A stretch of DNA of 64,000 nt from Bradyrhizobium sp. WBAH42 (GCF_024585265.1 NZ_CP036533.1:3109001-3173000), one strand, 5' to 3'. Positions 16,742 through 24,838 are shown, counted from the first letter of the stretch. Notes: generated by a model not told the origin, from the letters alone. A program made the numbers and translations.

Positions 16742-17716
16742 TTAGTCCAGATATTCGCCCTTGGCGCGCAGCACTGGCACGTCGTGCTCCAGCCCTTGGG
16801 CGATCAGCGCGCTGACGGCACCGGGCTCGAGGTCCGATCCCCGTGGCAGTTCGACACCCACCGCTGTCATTTGCCGCATGACATCCGGGTCGACGAGTGC
16901 TGCGCGCAAGGCGTCGTTTAATTTCTGACGCACCGGAACGGGCGTTCCCCTTCGCACGAAGATCGCGTTCCAGGAGCGGAGTTTCACGCCCGGATAGCCG
17001 GCCTCTGCCGTAGTGGATATTTGAGGCGCCTGCGGCAGGGGCTGATCACTCAGCGCTGCGATGGCCTTGATCGTTCCGCCGAGCACTTGAGGGAGCGCTG
17101 TGGTGGTCTGGTCACACATGAAGTCCACGTGACCACCCATGAGGTCGTTCATCGCTGGGGCAATGCCGCGATATGGAACATGGGTGATGCTCAGTTTCAG
17201 GTTTGACAGCAGCAGAACGCAGGCATAGTGCGAAATCGATCCGACGCCAGCGCTGCCATAGGTGAGTTTCTCGCCGTTGGCACCGGCATAGGTGACGAAC
17301 TCATGTAGATTGGATGCCGGCAGGTCCATCTTCGCGACAAGAAGTGTGGAAGCCATCCCAGCGAGGCCCACAGGCTCGAAGTCGGCGATTGGGTCGTATG
17401 GAAGGCGTTTGTAGAACGCGACATTCGCGACATGTGTGCCGATGGTGCCAAATCCGAGCGAGTATCCATCCGCAGGCGCCTTTAGCAATTTGGTTAGGCC
17501 GATGGTGCCGCTGGCGCCGCCAATATTTTCTACGATGATCGACTGCTTCAAGTGGGCGGCCATGGCTTGAGCCACCGCCCGGCCAAGTGCATCGCTCGGG
17601 CCACCGGCGGGAAACGGAACGATCAGCGTCAATTGCCTCTCGGGAAACTCCTGGGCCGTTGCCGCAGAGATGTTCAATCCGACTGCGAACATGGCGGCCA
17701 ACGTGCGAGATATCAT
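16742..17716 (-). CDS. Tripartite tricarboxylate transporter (TctC/Bug) binding protein
   Basis: 324-residue periplasmic solute-binding protein. Signal peptide at 1-21 (cleaved near ATAQ-EFP). Bug-family features are the N-terminal strand RQLTLIVPFPAGGPSDALGR, the ENIGGASGTIG loop and SYGSAGVGS-like LTYGSAGVGSISHYACVLL. Such proteins bind carboxylates or amino acids for TctAB permeases, yet no tctA or tctB gene is nearby, so it either uses a permease encoded elsewhere or serves sensing. Its ATG overlaps the HAD stop by four bases, and the PLP enzyme gene follows after 2 bp. Confidence 0.88.
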   Translation of the reverse strand: MISRTLAAMFAVGLNISAATAQEFPERQLTLIVPFPAGGPSDALGRAVAQAMAAHLKQSIIVENIGGASGTIGLTKLLKAPADGYSLGFGTIGTHVANVAFYKRLPYDPIADFEPVGLAGMASTLLVAKMDLPASNLHEFVTYAGANGEKLTYGSAGVGSISHYACVLLLSNLKLSITHVPYRGIAPAMNDLMGGHVDFMCDQTTTALPQVLGGTIKAIAALSDQPLPQAPQISTTAEAGYPGVKLRSWNAIFVRRGTPVPVRQKLNDALRAALVDPDVMRQMTAVGVELPRGSDLEPGAVSALIAQGLEHDVPVLRAKGEYLD

Positions 17717-18342
17717 GAAAAGTCCTCCAGCCAGGGAACGAGGTCATCGAGGTTCGGAGATTCTCTCTCGGCTGCCGGTGCGCCCTCCGGACGAGCCAAG
17801 CCCACGCGATTGTGCCAGTAGGTGCGCAGCCCGACGGCTGAGGTGCCGATGAGGTCGCAGCCGGAGCCTGCGACAAACGCTGCGTCCGCAGCCGACACGC
17901 CCAGCATGTCCAACGCAAGACGATAGGGGCGGGAGTCGGGCTTATAGAAGCCGGCCTCCTCCGCGGTGATCACGACATCCCATTGTGTGCGGAGGCGGGC
18001 GGCAGCCATTCGTCCAAGGCGCGTCGAGCAATTGGTGACGACTGCCAGGCGCGCGCGTCCGGCCAACTGGTCTAGCGCAGCCTGCGCGCCGCTCCAGACC
18101 GGGAGGGACATCCAATTTGCTTCGAGGGCGTCTGCCGCCGACGGAGCGAGACCAGTTGCGCGCGCAGCCTGGCGGACCAGATCCTCATACGGAACATAAC
18201 TACCGCAACCATAGGTCATGCGGAGATACTCGGCCCTCCAGGCTCGGCCCGACGCTTCGGATCCGGCGGAGGCATTCCAGACGCTCCAGGAATCGAGGAG
18301 CGCCGTGAGAAGATCGAAAAGAACGGCGCGGGGCATGGTCAT
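17713..18342 (-). CDS. HAD-superfamily hydrolase (2-haloacid dehalogenase-like)
   Basis: 209-residue hydrolase with HAD motifs: I, AVLFDLLTALLDSW with nucleophile Asp; II, AVVTNCSTRLG; III, EAGFYKPDSRPYRLAL with Lys; IV, FVAGSGCDLIGTSAVGL with Asp. The cap layout resembles L-2-haloacid dehalogenases, but motif I lacks the usual DAYGT form, so it may be a phosphatase. Starts possible at TTG 18348, ATG 18342 or ATG 18336; I used 18342. It is first in the accessory operon, divergent from the LysR gene. Confidence 0.78.
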   Translation of the reverse strand: MTMPRAVLFDLLTALLDSWSVWNASAGSEASGRAWRAEYLRMTYGCGSYVPYEDLVRQAARATGLAPSAADALEANWMSLPVWSGAQAALDQLAGRARLAVVTNCSTRLGRMAAARLRTQWDVVITAEEAGFYKPDSRPYRLALDMLGVSAADAAFVAGSGCDLIGTSAVGLRTYWHNRVGLARPEGAPAAERESPNLDDLVPWLEDFS

Positions 18343-18413
18343 TGTCAAACTTCTATCACTTCGGGGATCAGTTGTGTTTAAGTATGATTAGCTTATCCTT
18401 TCAGGAAAATTGA

Positions 18414-19325
18414 ATGATTGCGCTTGAGGATTTTCGATTTGTGGTAGCCCTGAGCCGAACCGGCTCGCTTAGCGGGGCGGCGAGGGCGCTCGATGTCACG
18501 CCGCCGGCGCTTTCCATGCGATTGAAAAAGCTGGAGGCCGTTCTCGGAATCAATCTTGTCGTCCGCAACTCCCGAGGCCTGCGCTTCACGCCGGAAGGCG
18601 AACGGCTCGTTCATGAAGCCCAGTCCCTGTTGGCGCGTATCGATGATCTGGGGAACAGTCTCAGCGGTGGCGCATTTGCCGGCCCCCTACGGGTTGTCGC
18701 GCCCTTTGGCTTTGGCAGGATTCATGTCGCGCCCGTCATGGCGGCATTCATTCGCGACTACCCACAGGTGCGTGCGACGCTGGATCTTTCCGAAACCCCC
18801 TGGAACAGCAATGTCGAAGCTGACGTCGTCATCCATATCGGGACAGTCCGGGATTCCTCGTGGATCGCTCATCTTCTTGCCCGCAACGCGCGCTGGGTGT
18901 GCGCCAGTCCCGGCTATCTTCGACGACGCGGAACGCCGTCACATCCCCGCGACCTGGCGCAGCATGCATGTCTCTCCGTTCGCGAAAACGAAGAGGACGT
19001 GACGCTTTGGCGCTACAGGAACAGCCACGCATCATCCCGGCGATCAGAAGCGCTTCGAATAACTCCGGCACTCACCAGCAACAATGGTGAGGTTGTTCGC
19101 GAGTGGGCTATTGCAGGGTTGGGCATCGCACTCAGGTCCGAATGGGACGTGGCGCCATCGGTTAAGAAGGGCGAACTGCGTCGGCTGTTTCGTGAATATG
19201 AATTCGAAGGCGCCGATATTCTGGCCTTGGTGCCAACGCGTCGCGGGGTCTCAGCCCGTGTCTCGCATTTTGTTGAAAGCCTGAAAACCCGCTTTCAACC
19301 GAGGCCGCCTTGGCGAAGTATTTGA
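18414..19325 (+). CDS. LysR family transcriptional regulator
   Basis: 303-residue regulator with the winged helix-turn-helix at about 1-62 (LEDFRFVVALSRTGSLSGAA, then PPALSMRLKKLEAVLGINL) and an effector-binding domain from about 90 (LRVVAPFGFGRIHVAPVMAAF). It is divergent from the HAD-TctC-PLP enzyme operon with only about 70 bp between, the classical arrangement in which LysR proteins control the adjacent operon in response to its substrate. The intergenic stretch is AT-richer than the surroundings. The inducer is unknown. Confidence 0.9.
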   Translation: MIALEDFRFVVALSRTGSLSGAARALDVTPPALSMRLKKLEAVLGINLVVRNSRGLRFTPEGERLVHEAQSLLARIDDLGNSLSGGAFAGPLRVVAPFGFGRIHVAPVMAAFIRDYPQVRATLDLSETPWNSNVEADVVIHIGTVRDSSWIAHLLARNARWVCASPGYLRRRGTPSHPRDLAQHACLSVRENEEDVTLWRYRNSHASSRRSEALRITPALTSNNGEVVREWAIAGLGIALRSEWDVAPSVKKGELRRLFREYEFEGADILALVPTRRGVSARVSHFVESLKTRFQPRPPWRSI

Positions 19326-19458
19326 CGTGCAGCGCTCGAAGCCGCCTTGATGGCGGTTCGGCCGACCGATTTGGCTCTCGCCATGGGGACGCGTCGAGCA
19401 ATGTCCGCTATCAGCGCGAGAGAGCGGGGTCATGACCCGGAGCCGAACCGGGGCGGGA

Positions 19459-19490
19459 CAGCGGCGCGGCCGTGATCGGCCACGCCGCTG
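19459..19490. terminator. Hairpin between convergent genes
   Basis: CAGCGGCG-c-GGCC, loop GTGATC, GGCC-a-CGCCGCTG: a 12-bp stem with one mismatch. It lies between the LysR gene end and the convergent gene at 19513. There is no good T-run, so bidirectional termination is only likely. Confidence 0.45.
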
Positions 19491-19512
19491 TGATCTTGCG
19501 ATGGAAGGGCCC

Positions 19513-19809
19513 CTAGTCTTCGTAGGGTGCGTAGGCTGATGTGCCCCAGCGGGGCTCGTCATATCCGTAGCCCGGGCCCTGATAGCCGTAGGTGTTGGTG
19601 GGGTGCCAACCGCCGATGCGCTGGCATTGGCCGACGCCGGCCATCAACTGGCCGCCGCTCATCGCCGGGCCGGCGGCGCCGACAGCTTCTCCACTAGGTG
19701 TCGTGCACCAGCCGGGACCGCGTCCCGCAGCGAGGCTGGGGCTTGCAGTTGCGAGCGGCAAAATCGCGGCAAGAGTTGCGGCGACGCTCACGAGTTTCGT
19801 ACGTGTCAT
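19513..19809 (-). CDS. Small secreted protein, Gly/Tyr-rich C-terminus
   Basis: 98-residue exported protein with signal peptide about 1-27 (ending ASPSLAAG). The mature part has two Cys (GWCTTPSG and GQCQRIGG) that could pair, and a tail rich in Gly, Tyr and Pro (NTYGYQGPGYGYDEPRWG). No known domain recognised. The ATG at 19809 has GGAG six bases upstream, so I prefer it to the ATG at 19821. Not obviously linked to neighbouring genes. Confidence 0.65.
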   Translation of the reverse strand: MTRTKLVSVAATLAAILPLATASPSLAAGRGPGWCTTPSGEAVGAAGPAMSGGQLMAGVGQCQRIGGWHPTNTYGYQGPGYGYDEPRWGTSAYAPYED

Positions 19810-19965
19810 GGTTGTCTCCATGTTCGGGCTTCAACGGGGGACCAATCCCTCCTGCCGCGAGACGTTCCGCGCGGAACGGTCGCGATGTCGCGAGCAAAGG
19901 GTTTCCTCGGGTTTCACGGAACGCGGTGATTCCATTCATGTGAGCGCGTCGTCGCGAGCGCATCA

Positions 19966-20292
19966 TCATCTGCGCGCGATCAGCACACCCACCAGGAAGG
20001 CCACCAGCAGCGACGGCAGCGGGGCGTCGCGCACCATGCCGCGGACCACGTCTTGCCAGTGCTGCTCCGGCACCAGTTTCGGCGATCGCACGTTTGGCGC
20101 GGGCTCGATGGCCCAGCTGGATGCGAGCTCGGCGATTTCGCTCTGCGCGAGGCGCACGCCGTCGCGGACGCGAAAGATTGCGGCCTCGGATCGCTCGCGC
20201 GGCGCGAGCAGCATCAAGGTCTCGACGGCCGTGCGCAGCGTCATCTCGCCGTAGCCTTGCAGCCTGACCTGCTCCTCGGGATCGGACGTCAT
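19966..20292 (-). CDS. Hypothetical protein with C-terminal membrane anchor
   Basis: 108-residue protein with a soluble N-terminal part (MTLRTAVETLMLLAPRERSE, then VRDGVRLAQSEIAELASSW) and a short hydrophobic end (LPSLLVAFLVGVLIARR) that looks like a tail anchor. The C-terminal segment resembles small ElaB/DUF883-like membrane proteins in layout only. It is last in a run of three small minus-strand genes (20736-20512, 20431-20303, 20292-19966), 10 bp after the previous one, so cotranscription is likely. Function unknown. Confidence 0.6.
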   Translation of the reverse strand: MTSDPEEQVRLQGYGEMTLRTAVETLMLLAPRERSEAAIFRVRDGVRLAQSEIAELASSWAIEPAPNVRSPKLVPEQHWQDVVRGMVRDAPLPSLLVAFLVGVLIARR

Positions 20293-20302
20293 GCGAAATC
20301 CC

Positions 20303-20431
20303 TCACAAGCCGAATTCTTCATAACGCGAAGGGGCGCGCGATGGTGAAGACGCCGCCGCGCACAGGACCGGCATGGATACCGCACCGGCCACGCCGCGCG
20401 CGAGATAGGCGCGCGTCGGGTGCCTGCTCAT
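20303..20431 (-). CDS. Small hypothetical peptide, 42 aa
   Basis: Very short frame starting MSRHPTRAYLARGVAG with a weak hydrophobic stretch VAGAVSMPVLCAAAS and a polar end. A GGAG ribosome site lies at the correct distance from the ATG at 20431, and the next gene begins 10 bp after its stop, which is why I accept it. It may be a small membrane or secreted peptide. Without conservation data this remains tentative. Confidence 0.4.
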   Translation of the reverse strand: MSRHPTRAYLARGVAGAVSMPVLCAAASSPSRAPSRYEEFGL

Positions 20432-20511
20432 GATCTCGCTCCATGCTTTGCATGGAAATGGCCGCCGCCGCGCTTGGTTCCCCCTGGCGCGGCGCGAATC
20501 GGTAGGCCTGG

Positions 20512-20736
20512 TTATTTCCGCAGCAGCTCGCTCAAGGCCGCCGTCGCCTCGGCGCAGCGGATGTCGTCGATCTCGCGCGACAGGCTGAGCGCGCTCGATC
20601 TCAGCTCTTCCAGCTTCCAATTCTCCGGATTCTGGTTCTCGAGCTGGCTGAGGCGCTTGTTCAGATCGTCCAGCCTGGATTGGAGCTGCCCGATGCTGGC
20701 GGCCCCATTCACTTTCCAAACGCGTTGTGCACGCAT
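20512..20736 (-). CDS. Small coiled-coil protein, 74 aa
   Basis: Highly charged helical protein with heptad-like leucines (LQSRLDDLNKRLSQLENQN, then WKLEELRSSALSLSREIDDI), predicted to dimerise through a coiled coil. Good ribosome site (GGGGAAG) before the ATG at 20736. No signal peptide. First of three small genes on the minus strand. No function can be assigned. Confidence 0.55.
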   Translation of the reverse strand: MRAQRVWKVNGAASIGQLQSRLDDLNKRLSQLENQNPENWKLEELRSSALSLSREIDDIRCAEATAALSELLRK

Positions 20737-21002
20737 CGTCTTCCCCTGATAGTCTCACGGCCTTGTGAGAGCGGTTCGTGGCCGGAATGGGAGTTTGTTT
20801 TGTCCAGCTTCAGACGGTGGGGAACCGTTGCAGATCGGCAACGAAATTCCCGTCCAGGTGCTCACCCAGTGCCGCAAGATGATACCCGCAGGCACGGAAT
20901 TTGATTGTGCCCTCGGCACGGAGGGCCGAGGCGGCCTGTGCGCGCGGTGCGCCGCCCGATAGGCTCGGGCCCGGCGCACTCGAAAAAGATGAGGAATGAC
21001 GC

Positions 21003-21956
21003 GTGGCGAGAATTATGACCATCGCAGCCGGCCAGCTCGGACCGATCGCGAAGAGCGAGACCAGGACCGCGGTGGTGGCGCGGCTGATGGCGTTGATGCG
21101 CGAGGCACGGGCTTGCGGCTGCGATCTGATCGTCTATCCCGAGCTGGCGCTGACCACGTTTTTCCCGCGCTGGTACTTCGAGGACCAGGCCGAGATCGAC
21201 AGCTTCTTCGAGCGCGAGATGCCGGGCTCCGAGACGCAGGCGCTGTTCGATCTCGCGCGCGAGCTCGGCATCGGCTTCTGCCTCGGCTACGCCGAGCTGA
21301 CCGTCGAGGCCGGGATCGTCAGGCGCTACAACACGTCCATCCTCGTCGACCAGAGCGGCGCGATCGTCCTGAAATATCGCAAGGTGCATCTGCCCGGCCA
21401 TGCCGAGCACGAGCCCTGGCGCGAATTCCAGCACCTGGAGAAGCGCTATTTCGAGCCCGGCAGCGGCTTCGGCGTGGTCGATGCCTTCGGCGGCGTGATG
21501 GGCATGGCGATCTGCAACGATCGCCGGTGGAGCGAGACCTATCGCGTCATGGGGCTGCAGGGCGTCGAGATGGTGCTGATCGGCTACAACACGCCGGTGC
21601 ACAATCCGCCCGCGCCGGAGCATGACGATCTCTCGCTGTTCCACAATCACCTGGTGATGCAGGCCGGCGCCTATCAGAACGGCACCTTCGTGGTCGGCGT
21701 CGCCAAGGCCGGCAACGAGGAAGGCGTCGATCACATCGGCGGCAGCTGCGTCATTGCGCCCTCGGGCGAGATCATCGCGGCCTGCACCACCAAGGGCGAC
21801 GAGATCGCGCTGGCGCGCTGCGATCTCGATCTCTGCAACTCCTACAAGCGCACCACCTTCAATTTCGACGTCCACCGCCAGCCGCGGGCCTACGGCATGA
21901 TCGTCGAACGGAAGGGCGTGACGACGATGGCGGATGGCACGCCGGTGAAGGGGTGA
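21003..21956 (+). CDS. N-carbamoyl-D-amino acid hydrolase-like nitrilase
   Basis: 317-residue member of the carbon-nitrogen hydrolase superfamily. The catalytic triad is complete: Glu in VYPELALTTFFP, Lys in LKYRKVHLPGH and Cys in GMAICNDRRW. The sequence around HLPGHAEHEPWREFQHLEKR and the C-terminal SYKRTTFNFDVHRQPRAYG resemble D-carbamoylases, which convert N-carbamoyl-D-amino acids to D-amino acid, CO2 and ammonia. It starts with GTG at 21003. No hydantoinase is adjacent. The only linked theme is another D-amino-acid-type enzyme at 15.6 kb. Confidence 0.82.
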   Translation: MARIMTIAAGQLGPIAKSETRTAVVARLMALMREARACGCDLIVYPELALTTFFPRWYFEDQAEIDSFFEREMPGSETQALFDLARELGIGFCLGYAELTVEAGIVRRYNTSILVDQSGAIVLKYRKVHLPGHAEHEPWREFQHLEKRYFEPGSGFGVVDAFGGVMGMAICNDRRWSETYRVMGLQGVEMVLIGYNTPVHNPPAPEHDDLSLFHNHLVMQAGAYQNGTFVVGVAKAGNEEGVDHIGGSCVIAPSGEIIAACTTKGDEIALARCDLDLCNSYKRTTFNFDVHRQPRAYGMIVERKGVTTMADGTPVKG

Positions 21957-22017
21957 TGCTGCCGTCGCCCGGATGGAGCGACAGCGTAATCCGGGGCCGC
22001 TCGCCGGTTCATGGACG

Positions 22018-22105
22018 CGTAGGATGGGTAGAGCCCTTGCGAAACCCATCATGCTTCGGCGAGGAGGATGCGTGATGGGTTTCGCTTCGCTCTACCCATC
22101 CTACG
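22018..22105. repeat. Intergenic palindromic repeat
   Basis: CGTAGGATGGGTAGAGC...GCGAAACCCATC is mirrored by GATGGGTTTCGC...GCTCTACCCATCCTACG. It is the first of three palindromic blocks filling the 458-bp gap between the amidase gene and tetR. Confidence 0.8.
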
Positions 22106-22135
22106 AAAGCCGTTCAGAGAATTGCTGCCACACTC

Positions 22136-22215
22136 CGTCATTGCGAGCGCAGCGAAGCAATCCAGAGTCTCTCCGCGGCGGTAGTCTGGATTGCTTCGCT
22201 GCGCTCGCAATGACG
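22136..22215. repeat. Intergenic palindromic repeat
   Basis: CGTCATTGCGAGCGCAGCGA...CAATCCAGA is mirrored by TCTGGATTGC...TCGCTGCGCTCGCAATGACG, a stem of about 30 bp with a central loop. This family is common between genes of Bradyrhizobium and related genera. Confidence 0.8.
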
Positions 22216-22246
22216 AGGAGGAGAGTGTGCGCACCATACTTCGCTC

Positions 22247-22320
22247 TCCTGCCCCGGACGCAGCGCAGCGTCCCCGGCGATGCGAAGCATCGTCCGGTGC
22301 GGTGCGCTGCAGAGCCGGGC
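22247..22320. repeat. Imperfect palindromic block
   Basis: CTGCCCCGGACGCAGCGCAG faces GTGCGCTGCAGAGCCGGGC, with the inner hairpin GATGCGAAGCATC. It is less perfect than the two neighbouring blocks. From here to tetR I see only the tetR promoter and operator. Confidence 0.5.
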
Positions 22321-22384
22321 CCATCTATCCGCACCGCGCCGTGACGTCACCATCATGTCCCCCTTCACAACCACGTGTCTTTAT

Positions 22385-22409
22385 TCGGAAACGTTCATTC
22401 CCTATTATC
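22385..22409. promoter_or_regulatory. Degenerate TetR operator upstream of tetR
   Basis: GGAAACGTTCATTCCCTATTA: its right half matches the perfect palindrome at 23047-23072 (CATTCCCTATTA) while the left half is degraded. It is just upstream of the tetR start, so it probably mediates weak autorepression. Confidence 0.5.
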
Positions 22410-22414
22410 CCGCA

Positions 22415-23035
22415 ATGCAAAAGACCGCCCGCCGCTCCCGGCCTGCCGCACGTCCGCCCGGCCGCCCCCGGGAATTCGACATGGACACCGCGCTCGACCG
22501 CGCCGTGCGCGTGTTTCGCGAGCGCGGCTATCATGCCACCTCGATCGGCGAGCTCACCGCGGCGATGCGGCTCGCCACGGGAAGCATCTACAAGGCGTTT
22601 CGCGACAAGCATGCGGTGTTCCTCGCCGCCTTCGAGCGCTACGCGGCGCTGCGCCAGGAGCAGACCCGCAGCGCGGCGGCGCGCGGCGCGAACGGCTGCG
22701 AGCGCATCCGTCACCTGCTGCTGTCCTATGTCGAGCATTCCCAGGGTAGCGAGGGGCGGCGCGGCTGCCTGGTCGTCGGCAGTGCCGTCGAGCTCTCCGC
22801 GGTCGATCCGGTCGTCGGCGCCCGCGTCAATGCGCAGCTCGAGCGCAACGAAAGCTTCATCGCCGGCCTCATTCGCGAGGGCCAGGCCGACGGCTCGATT
22901 CCCCGCCACGTCGCGGCCGATGACACCGCACGGCTGATGATCTGCATCACGCAAGGCCTGCGCGTCGTCGGCAAGGCCCGCGTGCCGCTCGAAGGCGAGC
23001 GCCTCGTCGGCGTCGCCATGAAGCTGCTCGCCTGA
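22415..23035 (+). CDS. TetR/AcrR family regulator
   Basis: 206-residue repressor. The N-terminal helix-turn-helix spans about 20-65 (DMDTALDRAVRVFRERGYHA, then IGELTAAMRLATGSIYKAF), followed by a variable ligand-binding domain with a TetR_C-like end. Start at ATG 22415; the longer reading into the repeats is rejected. The MFS transporter gene follows after a 50-bp gap containing a perfect palindrome, so it most likely represses that exporter until a ligand binds. The basic N-terminus (ARRSRPAARPPGRPRE) is typical. Confidence 0.9.
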   Translation: MQKTARRSRPAARPPGRPREFDMDTALDRAVRVFRERGYHATSIGELTAAMRLATGSIYKAFRDKHAVFLAAFERYAALRQEQTRSAAARGANGCERIRHLLLSYVEHSQGSEGRRGCLVVGSAVELSAVDPVVGARVNAQLERNESFIAGLIREGQADGSIPRHVAADDTARLMICITQGLRVVGKARVPLEGERLVGVAMKLLA

Positions 23036-23046
23036 ATTTATCGTCA

Positions 23047-23072
23047 TAATAGGGAATGATCATTCCCTATTA
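23047..23072. promoter_or_regulatory. Perfect 26-bp palindrome, probable TetR operator
   Basis: Centre between 23059 and 23060, arm TAATAGGGAATGA and its exact complement. It lies between the tetR stop codon and the MFS start, where a TetR repressor would block the transporter promoter. Confidence 0.75.
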
Positions 23073-23085
23073 ATATCTGGAGTCG

Positions 23086-24285
23086 ATGCGAATGACCATG
23101 AATGCCACGATCGAGACCGCGCCCGGGCCGGATGCGGTGTCGCAGCGCCTGACCTTCGTGCTCGCCGCGGCCTGTGGCATGGTCGCCGCCAACATCTATT
23201 ATGCGCAGCCGCTGATCGCCCCGATCAGCGCCGCGCTCGGCCTGTCGCATGCAGCTAGCGGGCTGATCGTGACCATGACGCAGATCGGCTACGGCACCGG
23301 GCTGCTGCTGATCGTGCCGCTCGGCGATCTCGTCGAAAACCGCGCGTTGATCTGTTCGGTGATCATGCTCGGCGCCGCGGCGCTCGTCGCCGCCGCGTTC
23401 GCAAGCCATGCGCTGCCGTTCCTGCTCGCGGCGCTGTTCATCGGCCTCGGCTCGGTCGCGGTGCAGATCATCATCCCCTATGCGGCGCATCTGGCGCCAG
23501 AAGCCATCCGCGGCCGCGTCGTCGGCAACGTCTCGACCGGCCTGATGCTCGGCATCATGCTGGCGCGTCCGGTGTCGAGCTTCGTCACGGCCTTGCTGTC
23601 CTGGCACGCGGTGTTCTTCGCCTCCGCCGCGCTGATGATCGTGCTCGCGGCCGCGCTCTGGATGACGCTGCCGAAGCGCAAGCCGGTCACGCGGATGCAT
23701 TACGGCCAATTGCTGCTGTCGATGCCGCATCTGGTGCGGGCCACGCCGCTGCTGCGGCGTCGCGCGCTCTACCAGGCGAGCCTGTTCGGCGCCTTCACCC
23801 TGTTCTGGACGGTGGCGCCGCTCCAGCTCGCCGGCGAGTTCGGCTTCTCCCAGCGCGGCATCGCGCTGTTCGCGCTGGCCGGCGTCGCCGGTGTGTTCGC
23901 CGCGCCGATCGCCGGGCGCCTCGCAGACCGCGGCCATAGCCGTATCGCGACGCTGGTCGCGATGCTGCTCACGGCCGCCGGCTTCCTCGTGACCGCCATC
24001 GGCGCGCCCGGCTCGATGCTGAACCTCGCCTGTCTGGTGGTCGCCGCGATTGCGATCGATATCGGTGTCCAGGGCAACGTGGTGCTGGGTTTCCGCGCCA
24101 TCTTCGCGCTCGGCCATGAGCACCGCAGTCGCCTCAATGGTCTCTACATGGCGACGTTCTTCGCCGCCGGCGCGGCCGGCTCCGCAGTCGGAGCCTGGGC
24201 GTTCGCACAGGGCGGCTGGATGCTCGCATCGGCCATTGGCCTTGCTTTGCCCGTCGCGGGGTTGCTCTACGCGGTGACCGAGTAG
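23086..24285 (+). CDS. MFS transporter
   Basis: 399-residue inner-membrane transporter with about twelve hydrophobic segments. The beginning (AAACGMVAANIYYAQPLIAP) and the sequence VGNVSTGLMLGIMLARPVSS between helices 4 and 5 are typical of the small drug-exporter MFS group (DHA1-like). It probably exports a toxic or aromatic compound. Three close in-frame ATGs exist (23086, 23092, 23098); GGAG at 23079 favours the first. Expression is likely controlled by the TetR protein through the palindrome upstream. Confidence 0.9.
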   Translation: MRMTMNATIETAPGPDAVSQRLTFVLAAACGMVAANIYYAQPLIAPISAALGLSHAASGLIVTMTQIGYGTGLLLIVPLGDLVENRALICSVIMLGAAALVAAAFASHALPFLLAALFIGLGSVAVQIIIPYAAHLAPEAIRGRVVGNVSTGLMLGIMLARPVSSFVTALLSWHAVFFASAALMIVLAAALWMTLPKRKPVTRMHYGQLLLSMPHLVRATPLLRRRALYQASLFGAFTLFWTVAPLQLAGEFGFSQRGIALFALAGVAGVFAAPIAGRLADRGHSRIATLVAMLLTAAGFLVTAIGAPGSMLNLACLVVAAIAIDIGVQGNVVLGFRAIFALGHEHRSRLNGLYMATFFAAGAAGSAVGAWAFAQGGWMLASAIGLALPVAGLLYAVTE

Positions 24286-24421
24286 CGGCCGGTCGCCGGG
24301 ATGGCGCTATGCGAGCCGTTCACCAACCGCGCGATGAGGCAATTTCCATCTCGCGGATGGTGTGCGGTTGTAGTACTTTCGTCGCAAACGCACCTGGTTA
24401 ACGGGCGGCAGGGGGAGGCTG

Positions 24422-24838
24422 ATGAAGCGTGCGGGGCTGTTTGGCGTACCGCGGGTACGGCCATGGTCGTGGCAGGCGTTTCTGCTCGGATTGGCCGTCG
24501 TCGCGATGTCGGCCGTGCTTCAGGGTATCTGCGTCGCGCTCGGCGCAAAGTTCTATTTCGCAGCATTCCTGCCCGGCCTGTTCGTGCTTGCGCTCATGAC
24601 GGGCGCACCGGCGGCGGCGTTGGCCGCGCTGCTCACGGTGCCGCTGGTGTGGTGGGCGTTCATCCCGCCCTTTTTCGAGTTCAACGCACTGACCAGCGCG
24701 AATGCCGATTCCATCAACCTGTTCTGTCTTCTCGCAGTCCTCCTGATCGGCCTTGCCGATCTCTGCCGCGCCACGATGACGATCGTCAGAAGCGGTGGGC
24801 TGAAGCCCTCGGGCGAGAGCGCGGCAACGAATCCGTAA
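24422..24838 (+). CDS. DUF4118-type membrane protein
   Basis: 138-residue inner-membrane protein with four hydrophobic segments (AFLLGLAVVAMSAVLQGICV, FLPGLFVLALMTGAPAAALA, then around VPLVWWAFIPP and NLFCLLAVLLIGLADLC). The pattern matches the DUF4118 domain that normally forms the membrane part of KdpD-like and other sensor kinases, but no kinase domain follows. It is thus a free-standing sensor-like module of unknown partner. A strong GGGGGAGG site precedes the ATG at 24422. Confidence 0.7.
   Translation: MKRAGLFGVPRVRPWSWQAFLLGLAVVAMSAVLQGICVALGAKFYFAAFLPGLFVLALMTGAPAAALAALLTVPLVWWAFIPPFFEFNALTSANADSINLFCLLAVLLIGLADLCRATMTIVRSGGLKPSGESAATNP

Noticed and set aside
15089..19512. Integrated element with att duplication of tRNA-Pro.
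   Set aside because: I looked for a copy of the tRNA 3' end (CCTGCCACTCCGACCA) downstream and found none, and there is no integrase gene.
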